Notes under the pieces: model-generated | What the model was told of the DNA's origin: nothing | Database searches by the model: none | What the model saw: only the letters and a program-made list of their open reading frames with translations | DNA from: Xenopus tropicalis | Lineage: Eukaryota; Chordata; Amphibia; Anura; Pipidae | Assembly (NCBI RefSeq): GCF_000004195.4 | Contig: NC_030680.2 | Span: forward strand, 994,964 to 1,058,963 | Length of the DNA: 64,000 nucleotides | Reading direction: 5' to 3' | Shown: in pieces, positions 1 through 12,614 of the stretch | Layout of the letters: every line of letters starts with the position of its first letter | Position numbering within the stretch: the stretch's first letter is position 1 | Program-made: the position numbers and the translations under genes

Positions 1-60
1 TGACGCAAAAGGGATCCCAGATGTGCCTGCCTGGTTCTTTTAGTATGATTCTGCAAGTTT

Positions 61-258
61 CTAATATACATTCATTACAAATATACAATGGTTTTAAAGT
101 TATTAGTAAATGTAATTGCTATTGAGAGCTAATTCCCAATACTGCTTACAGTCAGAGCCAGGAGTGGGGAAATGGAGAGACAGACACTGCTTTTAAAAGC
201 CAGGACCTTTACTAATAACTTTAAAACCATTGAATATTTGTAATAATGTACATTGGAA
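61..258. repeat. Inverted-repeat element (MITE-like hairpin)
   Basis: The left arm (about 61-112) and right arm (about 207-258) are imperfect reverse complements of about 50 bp around a loop of about 95 bp. For example 'ggttttaaagttattagtaa' on the left pairs with 'ttactaataactttaaaacc' on the right. This suggests a palindromic non-autonomous DNA transposon or an inverted duplication. I cannot name the family and did not define a target-site duplication. Confidence 0.6.
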
Positions 259-773
259 AATTGCTTAGAATTAAATTTACTTTCATTAAAGAAAAATTTT
301 ATTCTTGGGTTTCTATTCCCTTGAAAGACTGTAGACGCCCCTTTAATAAACCAAAGACACAAACAGACAGAGTCTAAGAATTGGAGTTGCAACTACAAAA
401 CTAAATGGTGGGGTCAGTCTCAGAATTAGAGTTGCCAAAGGGCAATAAGGGGTTTGGAAGTACAGTAGGCTGCACCCTTAAATAAATCACCCCTAGAGCA
501 ATATTCATTTTATAGGTGTTTTGGGGGTTTCAGCATGAAATAAACATGATATTAGACCATTTAGACTGTAACAGAATCAAATACTGAACCTGATGTTAAT
601 GAGATGATACTGGTATTTCTGGGTTCCACTCATAGAGCTGTATAGATAACTCTCCTACAGGCCAAAAGCCAACATGAGATGCAGTTTCTATGTCTATGGT
701 CTCTATGATACCAGTTACCTATACAGTCTGGCTATACCCTTTTGCACCCTTGGAGTCATTTTAACAGGACCCT
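259..773. other. Non-coding sequence upstream of the Ig exon; nothing recognised
   Basis: AT-rich sequence without a convincing ORF or splice-bounded exon. If the Ig exon at 823 belongs to a gene read left to right, this is probably its upstream intron, with the leader exon before the window. Confidence 0.4.
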
Positions 774-822
774 TTGAATAAGTGTTTTCCCTTTCTCATT
801 GCCTATGTTGCTTGTTTCACAG

Positions 823-1158
823 GCCTATGGACAGCAGAGGAATATGTGATTGCCTTAGAGGGGCATACCCTGGTTTTGCCCTGCACTTACTCAGTTGAGG
901 AAGGCATTGCGGAAATATGCTGGGGGAAGTCCCGCTGCTCGGGCTCTTGTTACAAAGTGATCATATGGACTAATACCAGGGAGAAGACTCTGACGGTATC
1001 CGAGAGATACAAGTTACGGGGGAACATAACACGGGGGGACGGGTCTCTGACTATCACTGGACTGACCCCCAGTGACTCAGGAACCTTTTGCTGCCGGGTG
1101 GAGACCCCTGGAGGGTTGAGTTACGAGAAGAATCGGATACAAGTTACTGTCCAGGAAG
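823..1158 (+). CDS. Immunoglobulin V-domain exon of TIM/HAVCR (T-cell immunoglobulin and mucin) type
   Basis: The exon is bounded by an acceptor ('cttgtttcacag', AG at 821-822) and a donor (AAG|GTGAGAG, GT at 1159-1160). It is 336 nt with phase 1 at both ends, as is usual for Ig V exons. In the open frame from 774 the domain spans about residues 17-129. It has six cysteines in the TIM arrangement: C37 (LPCTY), C49 (ICWG), C55, C59, and the C106-C107 doublet (DSGTFCCRVE); the extra four beyond the canonical pair separate TIM V domains from ordinary V sets. One N-glycosylation site (NIT) lies at residue 84. TIM proteins are type I surface receptors with a V domain, mucin stalk, membrane segment and short tail, and bind phosphatidylserine in a metal-dependent pocket on the FG loop. 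Here the loop reads PGGLSYEK, without the WFND/ND-type residues usual at that place. No leader, mucin or membrane exon was recognised, so this may be part of a larger gene or an orphan exon. A CD300/pIgR-like receptor is the alternative, but the CWG...C...C...CC pattern fits TIM better. Confidence 0.82.
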
Positions 1159-3139
1159 GTGAGAGGGGCACATGCACCTCAGAACAAACTACAACATGCT
1201 GTAATGACATTGCTCCTCAGATTCCATATACACACCCCTTCCAGGTTCCTTGTCTTCTCCATCTAAAACCTTACTTTATTGACTTCTGGTTCTGATTCAT
1301 ACTGCATGGCTGCACGGAATTCAGTACAGTATGCATCAGGATTCTCTACTACAGTAAATGAACTTCTAATAACCCTGGCACTATGTTTGGGCTGCAGTGT
1401 TACAACTCCCCAATATCCATTCATTCCTCATTCTCACTGGGTTTATAGTTATGTGTAACTCACTGTGTCTGTCTGTCCCTTTCCCTTCTCTGCACTGCTG
1501 GTTCTGACTCCTGATACAACTCCCCAATATCCATTCATTCCACATTCTCACTGGGTTTATAGTTATGTGTAACTGTCAATGTGTCTGTCTGTCCCTTTCT
1601 CTTCTCTGCACTGCTGGTTCTGACTCCTGATACAAGTTCCCAATACACATTCATTCCTCATTCTCACTGGGTTTATAGTTATGTGTAACTGTCACTGTGT
1701 CTCTCCGTCCCTTTCCCTTCTCTGCACTGCTGGTTCCGACTCCTGATACAACTCCCCAATAGCCATTCATTCCTCATTCTCACTGGGTTTATAGTTATGT
1801 TTAACTGTCACTGTTTTTGTCTGTCCCTTTCCCCTCTCTGCACTGCTGGTTCCGTCTCCTGATACAACTCCCCAATATCCATTCATTCCTTTTTCTCACT
1901 GGGTTTATAGTTATGTGTAACTGTCACTGTGTCTGTCCCTTTCCCTTCTCTGCACTGCTGGTTCTGACTCCTGATACAACTCCCCAATATCCATTCATTC
2001 CTCTTTCTCACTGGGTTTATAGTTATGTGTAACTGTCACTGTGTCTGTCCCTTTCCCTTCTCTGCACTGCTGGTTCTGACTCCTGATACAACTCCCCAAT
2101 ATCCATTCATTCCTCTTTCTCACTGGGTTTATAGTTATGTGTAACCGTCACTGTGTCTGTCCCTTTCCCTTCTCTGCACTGCTGGTTCTGACTCCTGATA
2201 CAACTTCCGAATATCCATTCATTCCTCATTTTCACTGGGTTTATAGTTATGTGTAACTCTCACTGTTTCTGTCCCTTTAACTTTCTCTCCACTGCTGGTT
2301 CTGACTCCTGACAAAATTTCCCAATATCCATTCATTGCTCATTCTCACTGGGTTTATAGTTTTGTGTAACTGTCACTGTGTCTGTCTGTCCCTTTCCATT
2401 CTCTGCACTGCTTGTTCCGACTCCTGATACAACTTCCCAATATCCATTCATTCCTCATTCTCACTGGGTTTATATTTATGTGTAACTCTCACTGTGTCTG
2501 TCTGTCCCTTTCAATTCAATGCACTGCTGGTTCTGACTCCTGATACAACTCCACAATATCGATTCAGTCCTAATTCTCACTGGGTTTAAAGTTATGTGTA
2601 ACTGTCACTGTGTCTGTCTGTCCCTTCCCTTCTCTGCACTGCTGGTTCTGACTCCTGATACAACTCCCCAATATCCATTCATTCCTCATTCTCACTGGGT
2701 TTATAGTTATGTGTAACTCACTGTGTCTGTCTGTCCCTTTCTGTTCTCTGCACTGCTGGTTGTGACTCCTGATACAACTCCCCAAAATCCATTCATTGCT
2801 TATTCTCACTGGGTTTATAGTTATGTGTAACTGTCACTGTGTCTCTCTGTCCCTTAATGTTCCCTGCACTGCTGGTTCTGACTCCTGATACAACTCCCCA
2901 ATATCAATTCAGTCCTCATTCTCACTGGGTTTATAGTTATGTGTAACTGTAACTGTGTCTCTCTGTCCCTTCATGTTCCCTGCACTGCTGGTTCTGACAC
3001 CTGATACAACTGCCCAACATCCATTCATTCCTCATTCTCACTGGGTTTATAGTTATGTGTAACTGTCACTGTGTCTCTCTGTCCCTTCATGTTCCCTGCA
3101 CTGCTGGTTCTGACTCCTGATACAACTGCCCAACATCCA

Positions 3140-3611
3140 TTCATTCCTCATTCTCACTGGGTTTATAGTTATGTGTAACTGTCACTGTGACTGTCTGTCC
3201 CTTTCCCTTCTCTGCACTGCTGGTTCCGACTCCTGATACAACTCCCCAATATCCATTCATTCCTCATTCTCACTGGGTTTATAGTTATGTGTAACTGTCC
3301 CTGTGTCTGTCTGTCCCTTTCCCTTCTCTGCACTGCTGGTTCTGACTCCAGATAAAACTTCCCAATATTTATTCATTCCTCATTCTCACTGGTTTTATAG
3401 TTATGTGGAACTGTCACTGTGTCTGTCTCTCACTTTCTCTTCACTGCTGGTTCTGACTCCTGATACAACTTCCCAATACCGATTTATTCCTCTTTCTCAC
3501 TGGGTTTATAGTTATGTGTAACTCAGTGTCTGTCTGTCCCTTTCCCTTCTCTGCACTGCTGGTTCCGACTCCTGATACAAGTTCCCAATATCCATTCATT
3601 CCTCATTCTCA
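3140..3611. repeat. Higher-order duplicate block, copy 1 (left of the gap)
   Basis: About 470 bp reads the same as 4557-5028 (offset 1417), including private variants such as 'ccagataaaac', 'caatatttattc', 'actggttttatag' and 'atgtggaact'. The first difference seen is caatggg against cactggg. It is either a recent duplication or the same sequence assembled on both sides of the N gap. Confidence 0.8.
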
Positions 3612-3815
3612 ATGGGTTTATAGTTATGTGTAACTCACTGTGTCTGTCTGTCCATTTCTGTTCTCTGCACTGCTGGTTCTGACTCCTGATACAACTCCCC
3701 AATATCCATTCATTCCTCATTCTCAATGGGTTTATAGTTATGTGTAACTCACTGTTTCTGTCTGTCCATTTCCCTTCTCTGCACTGCTGGTTCCGACTCC
3801 TGATACAACTCCCCA

Positions 3816-4315
3816 NNNNNNNNNNNNNNNNNNNNNNNNNNNNNNNNNNNNNNNNNNNNNNNNNNNNNNNNNNNNNNNNNNNNNNNNNNNNNNNNNNNNN
3901 NNNNNNNNNNNNNNNNNNNNNNNNNNNNNNNNNNNNNNNNNNNNNNNNNNNNNNNNNNNNNNNNNNNNNNNNNNNNNNNNNNNNNNNNNNNNNNNNNNNN
4001 NNNNNNNNNNNNNNNNNNNNNNNNNNNNNNNNNNNNNNNNNNNNNNNNNNNNNNNNNNNNNNNNNNNNNNNNNNNNNNNNNNNNNNNNNNNNNNNNNNNN
4101 NNNNNNNNNNNNNNNNNNNNNNNNNNNNNNNNNNNNNNNNNNNNNNNNNNNNNNNNNNNNNNNNNNNNNNNNNNNNNNNNNNNNNNNNNNNNNNNNNNNN
4201 NNNNNNNNNNNNNNNNNNNNNNNNNNNNNNNNNNNNNNNNNNNNNNNNNNNNNNNNNNNNNNNNNNNNNNNNNNNNNNNNNNNNNNNNNNNNNNNNNNNN
4301 NNNNNNNNNNNNNNN
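3816..4315. other. Assembly gap, exactly 500 N
   Basis: A run of 500 N inside the 114-bp minisatellite. The round number suggests a placeholder, so true array length is unknown. The ORFs crossing it are artefacts. Confidence 0.99.
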
Positions 4316-4556
4316 CCATATTCATTCATTCCTCATTCTCACTGGGTTTATAGTTATGTGTAACTCTCACTGTGTCTGTCCGTCCCTTTCCCTTCTCTGC
4401 ACTGCTGGTTCTGACTCCTGATACAAGTTCCCAATATCCATTAATTCCTCATTCTCACTGGGTTTATAGTTATGTGTAACTCTCACTGTGTCTGTCTGTC
4501 CCTTTCCCCTCTCTGCACTGCTGGTTCTGACTTCTGATACAACTTCCCAATACACA

Positions 4557-5028
4557 TTCATTCCTCATTCTCACTGGGTTTATAGTTATGTGTAACTGTC
4601 ACTGTGACTGTCTGTCCCTTTCCCTTCTCTGCACTGCTGGTTCCGACTCCTGATACAACTCCCCAATATCCATTCATTCCTCATTCTCACTGGGTTTATA
4701 GTTATGTGTAACTGTCCCTGTGTCTGTCTGTCCCTTTCCCTTCTCTGCACTGCTGGTTCTGACTCCAGATAAAACTTCCCAATATTTATTCATTCCTCAT
4801 TCTCACTGGTTTTATAGTTATGTGGAACTGTCACTGTGTCTGTCTCTCACTTTCTCTTCACTGCTGGTTCTGACTCCTGATACAACTTCCCAATACCGAT
4901 TTATTCCTCTTTCTCACTGGGTTTATAGTTATGTGTAACTCAGTGTCTGTCTGTCCCTTTCCCTTCTCTGCACTGCTGGTTCCGACTCCTGATACAAGTT
5001 CCCAATATCCATTCATTCCTCATTCTCA
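4557..5028. repeat. Higher-order duplicate block, copy 2 (right of the gap)
   Basis: Partner of 3140-3611, with the same rare unit variants in the same order. The two copies flank the N gap. Confidence 0.8.
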
Positions 5029-8000
5029 CTGGGTTTATAGTTATGTGTAACTCACTGTGTCTGTCTGTCCATTTCCGTTCTCTGCACTGCTGGTTCTGAC
5101 TCCTGATACAAGTTCCCAATATCCATTCATTCCTCATTCTCACTGGGTTTATAGTTATGTGTAACTCACTGTGTCTGTCTGTCCATTTCCGTTCTCTGCA
5201 CTGCTGGTTCTGACTCCTGATACAAGTTCCCAATATCCATTCATTCCTCATTCTCAATGGGTTTATAGTTATGTGTAACTCACTGTGTCTGTCTATCCCT
5301 TTCCCTTCTCTGCACTGCTGGTTCCGACTCCTGATACAACTTCCCAATATCCATTCATTCCTCATTCTCACTGGGTTTATAGTTATGTGTAACTGTCACT
5401 GTGTCTCTCCGTCCCTTTCCCTTCTCTGCACTGCTGGTTCCGACTCCTGATACAACTCCCCAATATCCATTCATTCCTCATTCTCACTGGGTTTATAGTT
5501 ATGTGTAACTCACTGTGTCTGTTTGTCCCTTTCTGTTCTCTGCACTGCTGGTTCTGACTCCTGATACAACTCCCCAATATCCATTCATTCCTCATTCTCA
5601 CTGGGTTTATAGTTATGTGTAACTCAGTGTGTCTGTCTGTCCCTTTCTGTTCTCTGCACTGCTGGTTGTGACTCCTGATACAACTCCCCAATATCCATTC
5701 ATTCCTCATTCTCACTGGGTTTATAGTTATGTGTTACTCAGTGTGTCTGTCTATCCCTTTCTCTATTCTGCTCTGCTGGTTCTGACTCCTGATACAACTC
5801 CCCAATATCCATTCATTCCTCATTCTCAATGGGTTTATAGTTATGTGTAACTCTCACTGTGTCTGTCTGTCCATTTCCGTTCTCTGCACTGCTGGTTCTG
5901 ACTCCTGATACAAGTTCCCAATACACATTCATTCCTCATTCTCACTGGGTTTATAGTTATGTGTAACTGTCACTGTGTCTCTCCGTCCCTTTCCCTTCTC
6001 TGCACTGCTGGTTCTGACTCCTGATACAACTCCACAATATCCATTCATTGCTTATTCTCACTGGGTTTATAGTTATGTGTAACTCACTGTGTCTGTCTGT
6101 CCCTTTCTGTTCTCTGCACTGCTGGTTCTGACTCCTGATACAACTCCCCAATATCCATTCATTCCTCATTCTCACTGGGTTTATAGTTATGTGTAACTCA
6201 CTGTGTCTGTCTGTCCCTTTCTGTTCTCTGCACTGCTGGTTCTGACTCCTGATACAACTCCCCAATATCCATTCATTCCTCATTCTCAATGGGTTTATAG
6301 TTATGTGTAACTCTCACTGTGTCTGTCTGTCCATTTCCGTTCTCTGCACTGCTGGTTCTGACTCCTGATACAAGTTCCCAATACACATTCATTCCTCATT
6401 CTCACTGGGTTTATAGTTATGTGTAACTGTCACTGTGTCTCTCCGTCCCTTTCCCTTCTCTGCACTGCTGGTTCCGACTCCTGATACACCTCCCCAATAT
6501 CCATTCATTCCTCATTCTCACTGGGTTTATAGTTATGTGTAACTCTCACTGTGTTTGTCTGTCCCTTTCTGTTCTCTGCACTGCTGGTTCCGACTCCTGA
6601 TACAACTCCCCAATATCCATTCATTGCTTATTCTCACTGGGTTTATAGTTATGTGTAACTGTCATTGTGTGTGCCTGTCCCATTCTGTTCTCTGCACTGC
6701 TGGTTCTGACTCCTGCTACAAGTCCCCAATATCCATTCATTCCTCATTTTCACTGGGTTTATAGTTATGTGTAACTCACTGTGTCTGTCTGTCCCTTTCT
6801 GTTCTCTGCACTGCTGGTTGTGACTCCTGATACAACTCCCCAATATCCATTCATTGCTTATTCTCACTGGGTTTATAGTTATGTGTAACTCACTGTGTCT
6901 GTCTATCCCTTTCTCTTTTCTGCACTGCTGGTTCTGACTCCTGATACAACTGCCCAACATCCATTCATTCCTCATTCTCACTGGGTTTATAGTGATGTGT
7001 AACTGTCACTGTGTCTGTCTGTCCCTTTCCCCTCTCTGCACTGCTGGTTCTGACTCCTGATACAACTTCCCAATACACATTAATTCCTCATTCTCACTGG
7101 GTTTATAGTTATGTGTAACTGTCACTGTGACTGTCTGTCTCTTTCCCTTCTCTGCACTGCTGGTTCCGACTCCTGATACAACTCCCCAATATCCATTCAT
7201 TCCTCATTCTTACTGGGTTTATAGTTATGTGTAACTGTCCCTGTGTCTGTCTGTCCCTTTCCCTTCTCTGCACTGCTGGTTCTAACTCCTGATACAACTT
7301 CCCAATGCCGATTTATTCCTCTTTCTCACTGGGTTTATAGTTATGTGTAACTCACTGTGTCTGTCTGTCCCTTTCCCTTCTCTGCACTGCTGGTTCTGAC
7401 TCCTGATACAACTCCACAATATCGATTTATACCTCATTCTCGCTGGGTTTATAGTTATGTGTAACTGTCACTGTGTCTGTCTGTCCCTTTCCCTTCTCTG
7501 CACTGCTGGTTCTGACTCCTGATACAAGTTCCCAATATCCATTAATTCCTCATTCTCACTGGGTTTATAGTTATGTGTAACTCTCACTGTGTCTGTCCGT
7601 CCCTTTCCCTTCTCTGCACTGCTGGTTCTGACTCCTGATACAAGTTCCCAATATCCATTCATTCCTCATTCTCACTGGGTTTATAGTTATGTGTAACTCT
7701 CACTGTGTCTGTCCGTCCCTTTCCCTTCTCTGCACTGCTGGTTCTGACTCCTGATACAAGTTCCCAATATCCATTCATTCCTCATTCTCACTGGGTTTAT
7801 AGTTATGTGTAACTCACTGTGTCTGTCTGTCCATTTCCGTTCTCTGCACTGCTGGTTCTGACTCCTGATACAAGTTCCCAATATCCATTCATTCCTCATT
7901 CTCAATGGGTTTATAGTTATGTGTAACTCACTGTGTCTGTCTGTCCATTTCCGTTCTCTGCACTGCTGGTTCTGACTCCTGATACAAGTTCCCAATATCC

Positions 8001-10205
8001 ATTCATTCCTCATTCTCAATGGGTTTATAGTTATGTGTAACTCACTGTGTCTGTCTGTCCATTTCCGTTCTCTGCACTGCTGGTTCTGACTCCTGATACA
8101 ACTCCCCAATATCCATTCATTCCTCATTCTCACTGGGTTTATAGTTATGTGTAACTCACTGTGTCTGTCTGTCCCTTTCCCTTCTCTGCACTGCTGGTTC
8201 CGACTCCTGATACAACTCCCCAATATTGATTCATTCCTCATTCTCACTGGGTTTATAGTTATGTGTAACTCTCACTGTGTCTGTCCGTCCCTTTCCCTTC
8301 TCTGCACTGCTGGTTCTGACTCCTGATACAAGATCCCAATATCCATTAATTCCTCATTCTCACTGGGTTTATAGTTATGTGTAACTCTCACTGTGTCTGT
8401 CTGTCCCTTTCTCTTCACTGCTGGTTCTGACTCCTGATACAACTTCCCAATATCCATTCATTCCTCATTCTCACTGGGTTTATAGTTATGTGTAACTGTC
8501 ACTGTGTCTGTCTCTCACTTTCTCTTCTCTGCACTGCTGGTTCTGACTCCTGATACAACTCCCCAATATCAATTCATTTCTAATTCTCACTGGGTTTATA
8601 GTTATGTGTAACTGTCACTGTGACTGTCTGTCCCTTTCTCTTCACTGCTGGTTCTGACTCCTGATACAACTTCCCAATATCCATTCATTCCTCATTCTCA
8701 CTGGGTTTATAGTTATGTGTAACTGTCACTGTGTCTGTCTCTCACTTTCTCTTCTCTGCACTGCTGGTTCTGACTCCTGATACAACTCCCCAATATCAAT
8801 TCATTTCTAATTCTCACTGGGTTTATAGTTATGTGTAACTGTCACTGTGACTGTCTGTCCCTTTCTCTTCACTGCTGGTTCTGACTCCTGATACAACTTC
8901 CCAATATCCATTCATTCCTCATTCTCACTGGGTTTATAGTTATGTGTAACTCACTGTGTCTGTCCGTCCCTTTCCCTTCTCTGCACTGCTGGTTCCGTCT
9001 CCTGATACAACTCCCCAATATCCATTCATTCCTCTTTCTACCTGTGTTTATAGTTATGTGTAACTGTCACTGTGTCTGTCTGTCCCTTTCCCTTCTCTGC
9101 ACTGCTGGTTCTGACTCCTGATACAACTCCCCAATATCCATTCATTCCTCATTCCCACTGGGTTTATAGTTATGTGTAACTGTCACTGTGTCTGTCTCTC
9201 ACTTTCTCTTCTCTGCACTGCTGGTTCTGACTCCTGATACAACTCCCCAATATCAATTCATTTCTAATTCTCACTGGGTTTATAGTTATGTGTAACTTTC
9301 ACTGTGACTGTCTGTCCCTTTCTCTTCACTGCTGGTTCTGACTCCTGATACAACTTCCCAATACCCATTCATTCCTCATTCTCACTGGGTTTATAGTTAT
9401 GTGTAACTCTCACTGTGTCTGTCCGTCCCTTTCCCTTCTCTGCACTGCTGGTTCTGACTCCTGATACAAGTTCCCAATATCCATTCATTCCTCATTCTCA
9501 CTGGGTTTATAGTTATGTGTAACTCACTGTGTCTGTCTGTCCATTTCCGTTCTCTGCACTGCTGGTTCTGACTCCTGATACAAGTTCCCAATATCCATTC
9601 ATTCCTCATTCTCAATGGGTTTATAGTTATGTGTAACTCACTGTGTCTGTCTGTCCATTTCCGTTCTCTGCACTGCTGGTTCTGACTCCTGATACAAGTT
9701 CCCAATATCCATTCATTCCTCATTCTCAATGGGTTTATAGTTATGTGTAACTCACTGTGTCTGTCTGTCCATTTCCGTTCTCTGCACTGCTGGTTCTGAC
9801 TCCTGATACAACTTCCCAATACCCATTCATTCCTCATTCTCACTGGGTTTATAGTTATGTGTAACTGTCACTGTGTCTGTCCGTCCCTTTCCCTTCTCTG
9901 CACTGCTGGTTCCGTCTCCTGATACAACTCCCCAATATCCATTCATTCCTTTTTCTACCTGTGTTTATAGTTATGTGTAACTGTCACTGTGTCTGTCTCT
10001 CACTTTCTCTTCTCTGCAATGCTGGTTCTGACTCCTGACACAACTCCCCAATATCCATTCATTCCTCATTCTCACTGGGTTTATAGTTATGTGTAAGTGT
10101 CACAGTGTCTGTCTGTCCCTTTCCCTTCTCTGCACTGCTGGTTCTGACTCCTGATACAACTTCCCAATATCCATTAATTTCTCATTCTGACTGGATTTAT
10201 AGTTA

Positions 10206-10335
10206 CCGTATATACTCGAGTATAAGCAGAGTTTTTCAGCCCCCAAAATGTGCTCAAAAAGTAACCCTCGGCTTATACTCGAGTCAATACATTTTTCCAG
10301 TTTTCTTAGGTAAAATTAGGTACCTCGGTACCTAG
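10206..10335. mobile_element. Hairpin-forming dispersed repeat (MITE-like), apparently 3'-truncated
   Basis: It begins 'ccgtatatactcgagtataa' directly after the last minisatellite unit. 'actcgagtataagcagag' pairs imperfectly with 'cctcggcttatactcgagt' about 45 bp on, making a hairpin. I recall this motif as a common vertebrate dispersed repeat, but cannot name it. The far end lacks a clear matching terminus. Confidence 0.6.
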
Positions 10336-10424
10336 TTAGCAGGCATATGGCTTAAAGAAACTGGAGAATGACAAAAACCATTTGCAGGAAAACATACAAT
10401 GCTGCCTTGCAGAACTGAGCTCCT

Positions 10425-10650
10425 AGGTTCAATTCCAGCCAGGGCACTATATGCTTGCGTGGGTATCCTCTAGGAACCCCAGGTTCCTCCCACACTGCAA
10501 AAACATACAGGGTTCTGTAAACTCCTGGTAAAAGTGACCACAGTGTGAATGTGAATTGTAAGCTCCACCGGGACTGATGAAACAATGTACTTAGTGATCT
10601 CTGTACAGTGTAGTCGAATACACCAGCGCTATATAAAGGATAATAATAGT
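10425..10650 (+). mobile_element. SINE or LINE-tail retroelement, diverged
   Basis: It contains 'ggttcaattccagccagggc', 'ttcctcccacactgcaaaaa', 'gtgtgaatgtgaattgtaag' and ends in 'agcgctatataaaggataat', an arrangement seen in frog L2/CR1-associated short retroelements. It lies 38 bp downstream (in gene orientation) of the ccdc77 exon, inside its intron. Family assignment is from memory. Confidence 0.6.
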
Positions 10651-10670
10651 TATCAGCAGTATTGCTCTTA

Positions 10671-10934
<264 letters not shown>

Positions 10935-10988
10935 TCATACAAGCAGCTCCAACTTTAGGATCACAATTTTGCATTGAGAGCAGCCTAT

Positions 10989-11305
10989 TACAGGTATGGG
11001 ACCTGTTATCCAGAATGCTCTGGACCTGGGGTTTTCCAGATTAGGGGTCTTTCTGTAATTTGGTTCTCTATACTACAAATCTATTAAAAAATAATTTAAA
11101 CATTACATAAACCTAAAAGGATTGTTTATATAGGATTTATTATATCTAAGTAAGAACCAATTACAAGTTACTGTTTTATTACTACAGAGTGTTTTTGGAA
11201 AATGTTATTTATTTATTTATAAAGGGGTCTATGCGAGACGGCCTTCCTATAATTCGGAGCTTTCTGGATAACAAATTTCTGGATAATTGATCCTATACCC
11301 GTACA
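10989..11305. mobile_element. Frog-type inverted-repeat MITE, copy 1
   Basis: The left end 'tacaggtatgggacctgtta' and right end 'gatcctatacccgtaca' are imperfect terminal inverted repeats. The interior has 'tccagaatgctctggacctg', 'ctgttttattactacagagt' and 'ggagctttctggataacaaa'. Two more copies lie at 14923-15367 and 15829-16712. I recall this as a very abundant Xenopus repeat. It has no coding capacity. Confidence 0.8.
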
Positions 11306-11372
11306 AACAATCCAGGGTACTAATTTCTCTGTCAAAAATATGTTACCCATGACATATATATATATATATTAC

Positions 11373-11410
11373 ATTCCCAATGATTATGAGTGCGCAAAAT
11401 CATTGGGAAT
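11373..11410. repeat. Short perfect hairpin
   Basis: ATTCCCAATGATT (11373-11385) and its exact reverse complement AATCATTGGGAAT (11398-11410) are separated by 12 nt. A TA dinucleotide tract precedes it (11355-11369) and another lies near 11497-11510. No function is inferred. Confidence 0.7.
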
Positions 11411-11609
11411 GGATATTGGATAAAACTAAGTGCAGCACCCGTTTGTGAATTGTGAATGTGGACTGTTCATGGGAGTGCGGACCTTACAGTGTTTATATAT
11501 ATATATATATTTGTTTCTTCTGAAATAAATTGGATTTTGACTTACCTTCCTTCATGCATGCCACGGTGGGGTGAAAAGTCCATATTTTCCAGCCTTTTTC
11601 AATTCACAG

Positions 11610-11665
11610 CTACAGAAAAAAGTGAAGACACACAGAGATTCATTGATAGGAACAAGATAAAGGTG
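11610..11665 (+). CDS. Candidate internal coding exon of an unrecognised gene
   Basis: An acceptor (cctttttcaattcacag, ending 11609) and a strong donor (GTG|GTAAGTG, GT at 11666-11667) bound 56 nt. Only one frame is open: two leading bases (phase 1 in), then 18 codons beginning TEKSEDTQRFIDRNK, leaving phase 0. It joins in frame to the candidate exon at 13413. The peptide is charged and hydrophilic; I do not recognise a family. Confidence 0.4.
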
Positions 11666-12344
11666 GTAAGTGAATTGCTATAAACGTACAGATGGTTGGC
11701 CAGCATGGTCAAAATTGGCCTAACATTCCCTAACCAAACATACTGTAGACTGGTATGGGCAGCTATAGGGTTAAAGCTGGACAATAGGTGGGTAGCCTAA
11801 CTCTCTTGCTGGGAAATCAGTGAATACAAAGGGTATTTTCTGTATAACCCCCCGGGGGCCAGTGCTGAGGGCAGCAGCTTCAGGGGGTGTCTATATAGGA
11901 TTTTTTATTTGCCATGGATACATATAAGGGACCTATCATGGCTTATGGGATGCTCAAGGAGAACTAAAGCTTAACTAAAGCAATAGGCTAGCAATGTTTT
12001 AGGGTTATGTTTTGGGCTTCTGTACCGGCCCAAGGCAACCACAGCCCTTTAGCAGGTATGATCTGTGCCTTCAAAGATGCCCCCAGCTGCCCCCCATTTT
12101 CTTTTCTGCCGATTCCCTGCACTTGCTCTGTGCCGCTCTCAGTTACGGAGCTTAGGGACCAACGGACAATATACTGTATATATAGAATATAAATGCAACA
12201 GTATAAAGCTGATTAGTAATTCATTCAGATTCACATAACATTGCAGTTCTGAAACCAGTGCAATTAGAAACAGAATGTAATAATCAGACCTGTAGCATCA
12301 GTTTATAGGACAGGCCAGCCTCATTTTCTGCTTGATAATTTGTA
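11666..12344. other. Non-coding interval; nothing recognised
   Basis: If the candidate exons on either side are real, this is intron. Short ORFs here lack splice context or recognisable content. Confidence 0.4.
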
Positions 12345-12600
12345 ATGGCCTCTCAACAGCTGCTACTATTGCTCTGTGAGGCTACAGTTTATTTGTTATT
12401 TATACTTTATATTATGTATCTTTCCATTCAGCCCCTCTCCTATTCATATATCAGTCTTTCATTCAAACCACACCCTGGTTGCTAAGGTAATTTGGATCCT
12501 AGCAACCAAGTAACTTCTGAAACTCCAAGCTGGAAAGCTGCTGAACAGAAACTTAAATAATTAATAAAAATTGAAGACCAATTGAAAATTGTTTCAGAAT
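12345..12600. mobile_element. Frog dispersed repeat fragment
   Basis: 'cctctcctattcatatatca', 'ccctggttgctaaggtaatt', 'gatcctagcaaccaagtaac' and 'aattgaagaccaattgaaaa' occur in an order I recall from a very common Xenopus non-coding repeat. Ends were not defined. Confidence 0.5.
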
Positions 12601-12614
12601 ATTACTCTCTATAT

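Larger units (their letters stand above)
1401..10205. repeat. Minisatellite, about 114-bp unit, roughly 75 copies
   Basis: Head-to-tail copies run from 'tacaactccccaatatcc' at 1401 to about 10205, with a gap inside. Each unit contains 'actgctggttctgactcctg', 'ccattcattcctcattctca', 'gggtttatagttatgtgtaa' and a pyrimidine-rich 'tgtctgtccctttcccttct'. Units of 111-117 bp differ mainly by presence of 'tg' in 'taac(tg)tcactgtg'. Units of 111 or 114 bp keep reading frames open, giving long spurious ORFs on both strands. Subtypes (ccatttccgt, ctctcactttctc, acaagttccc) recur in blocks, indicating higher-order amplification. It probably lies in an intron. Confidence 0.95.

Noticed and set aside
1401..10205. 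ORFs with 37-38-residue repeats on the minus strand (NEWILG...RNQQCRE type)
   Set aside because: They arise from 111- or 114-bp units; other units of 113, 116 or 117 bp shift the frame. Some cross the N gap. Several frames are open in parallel on both strands.
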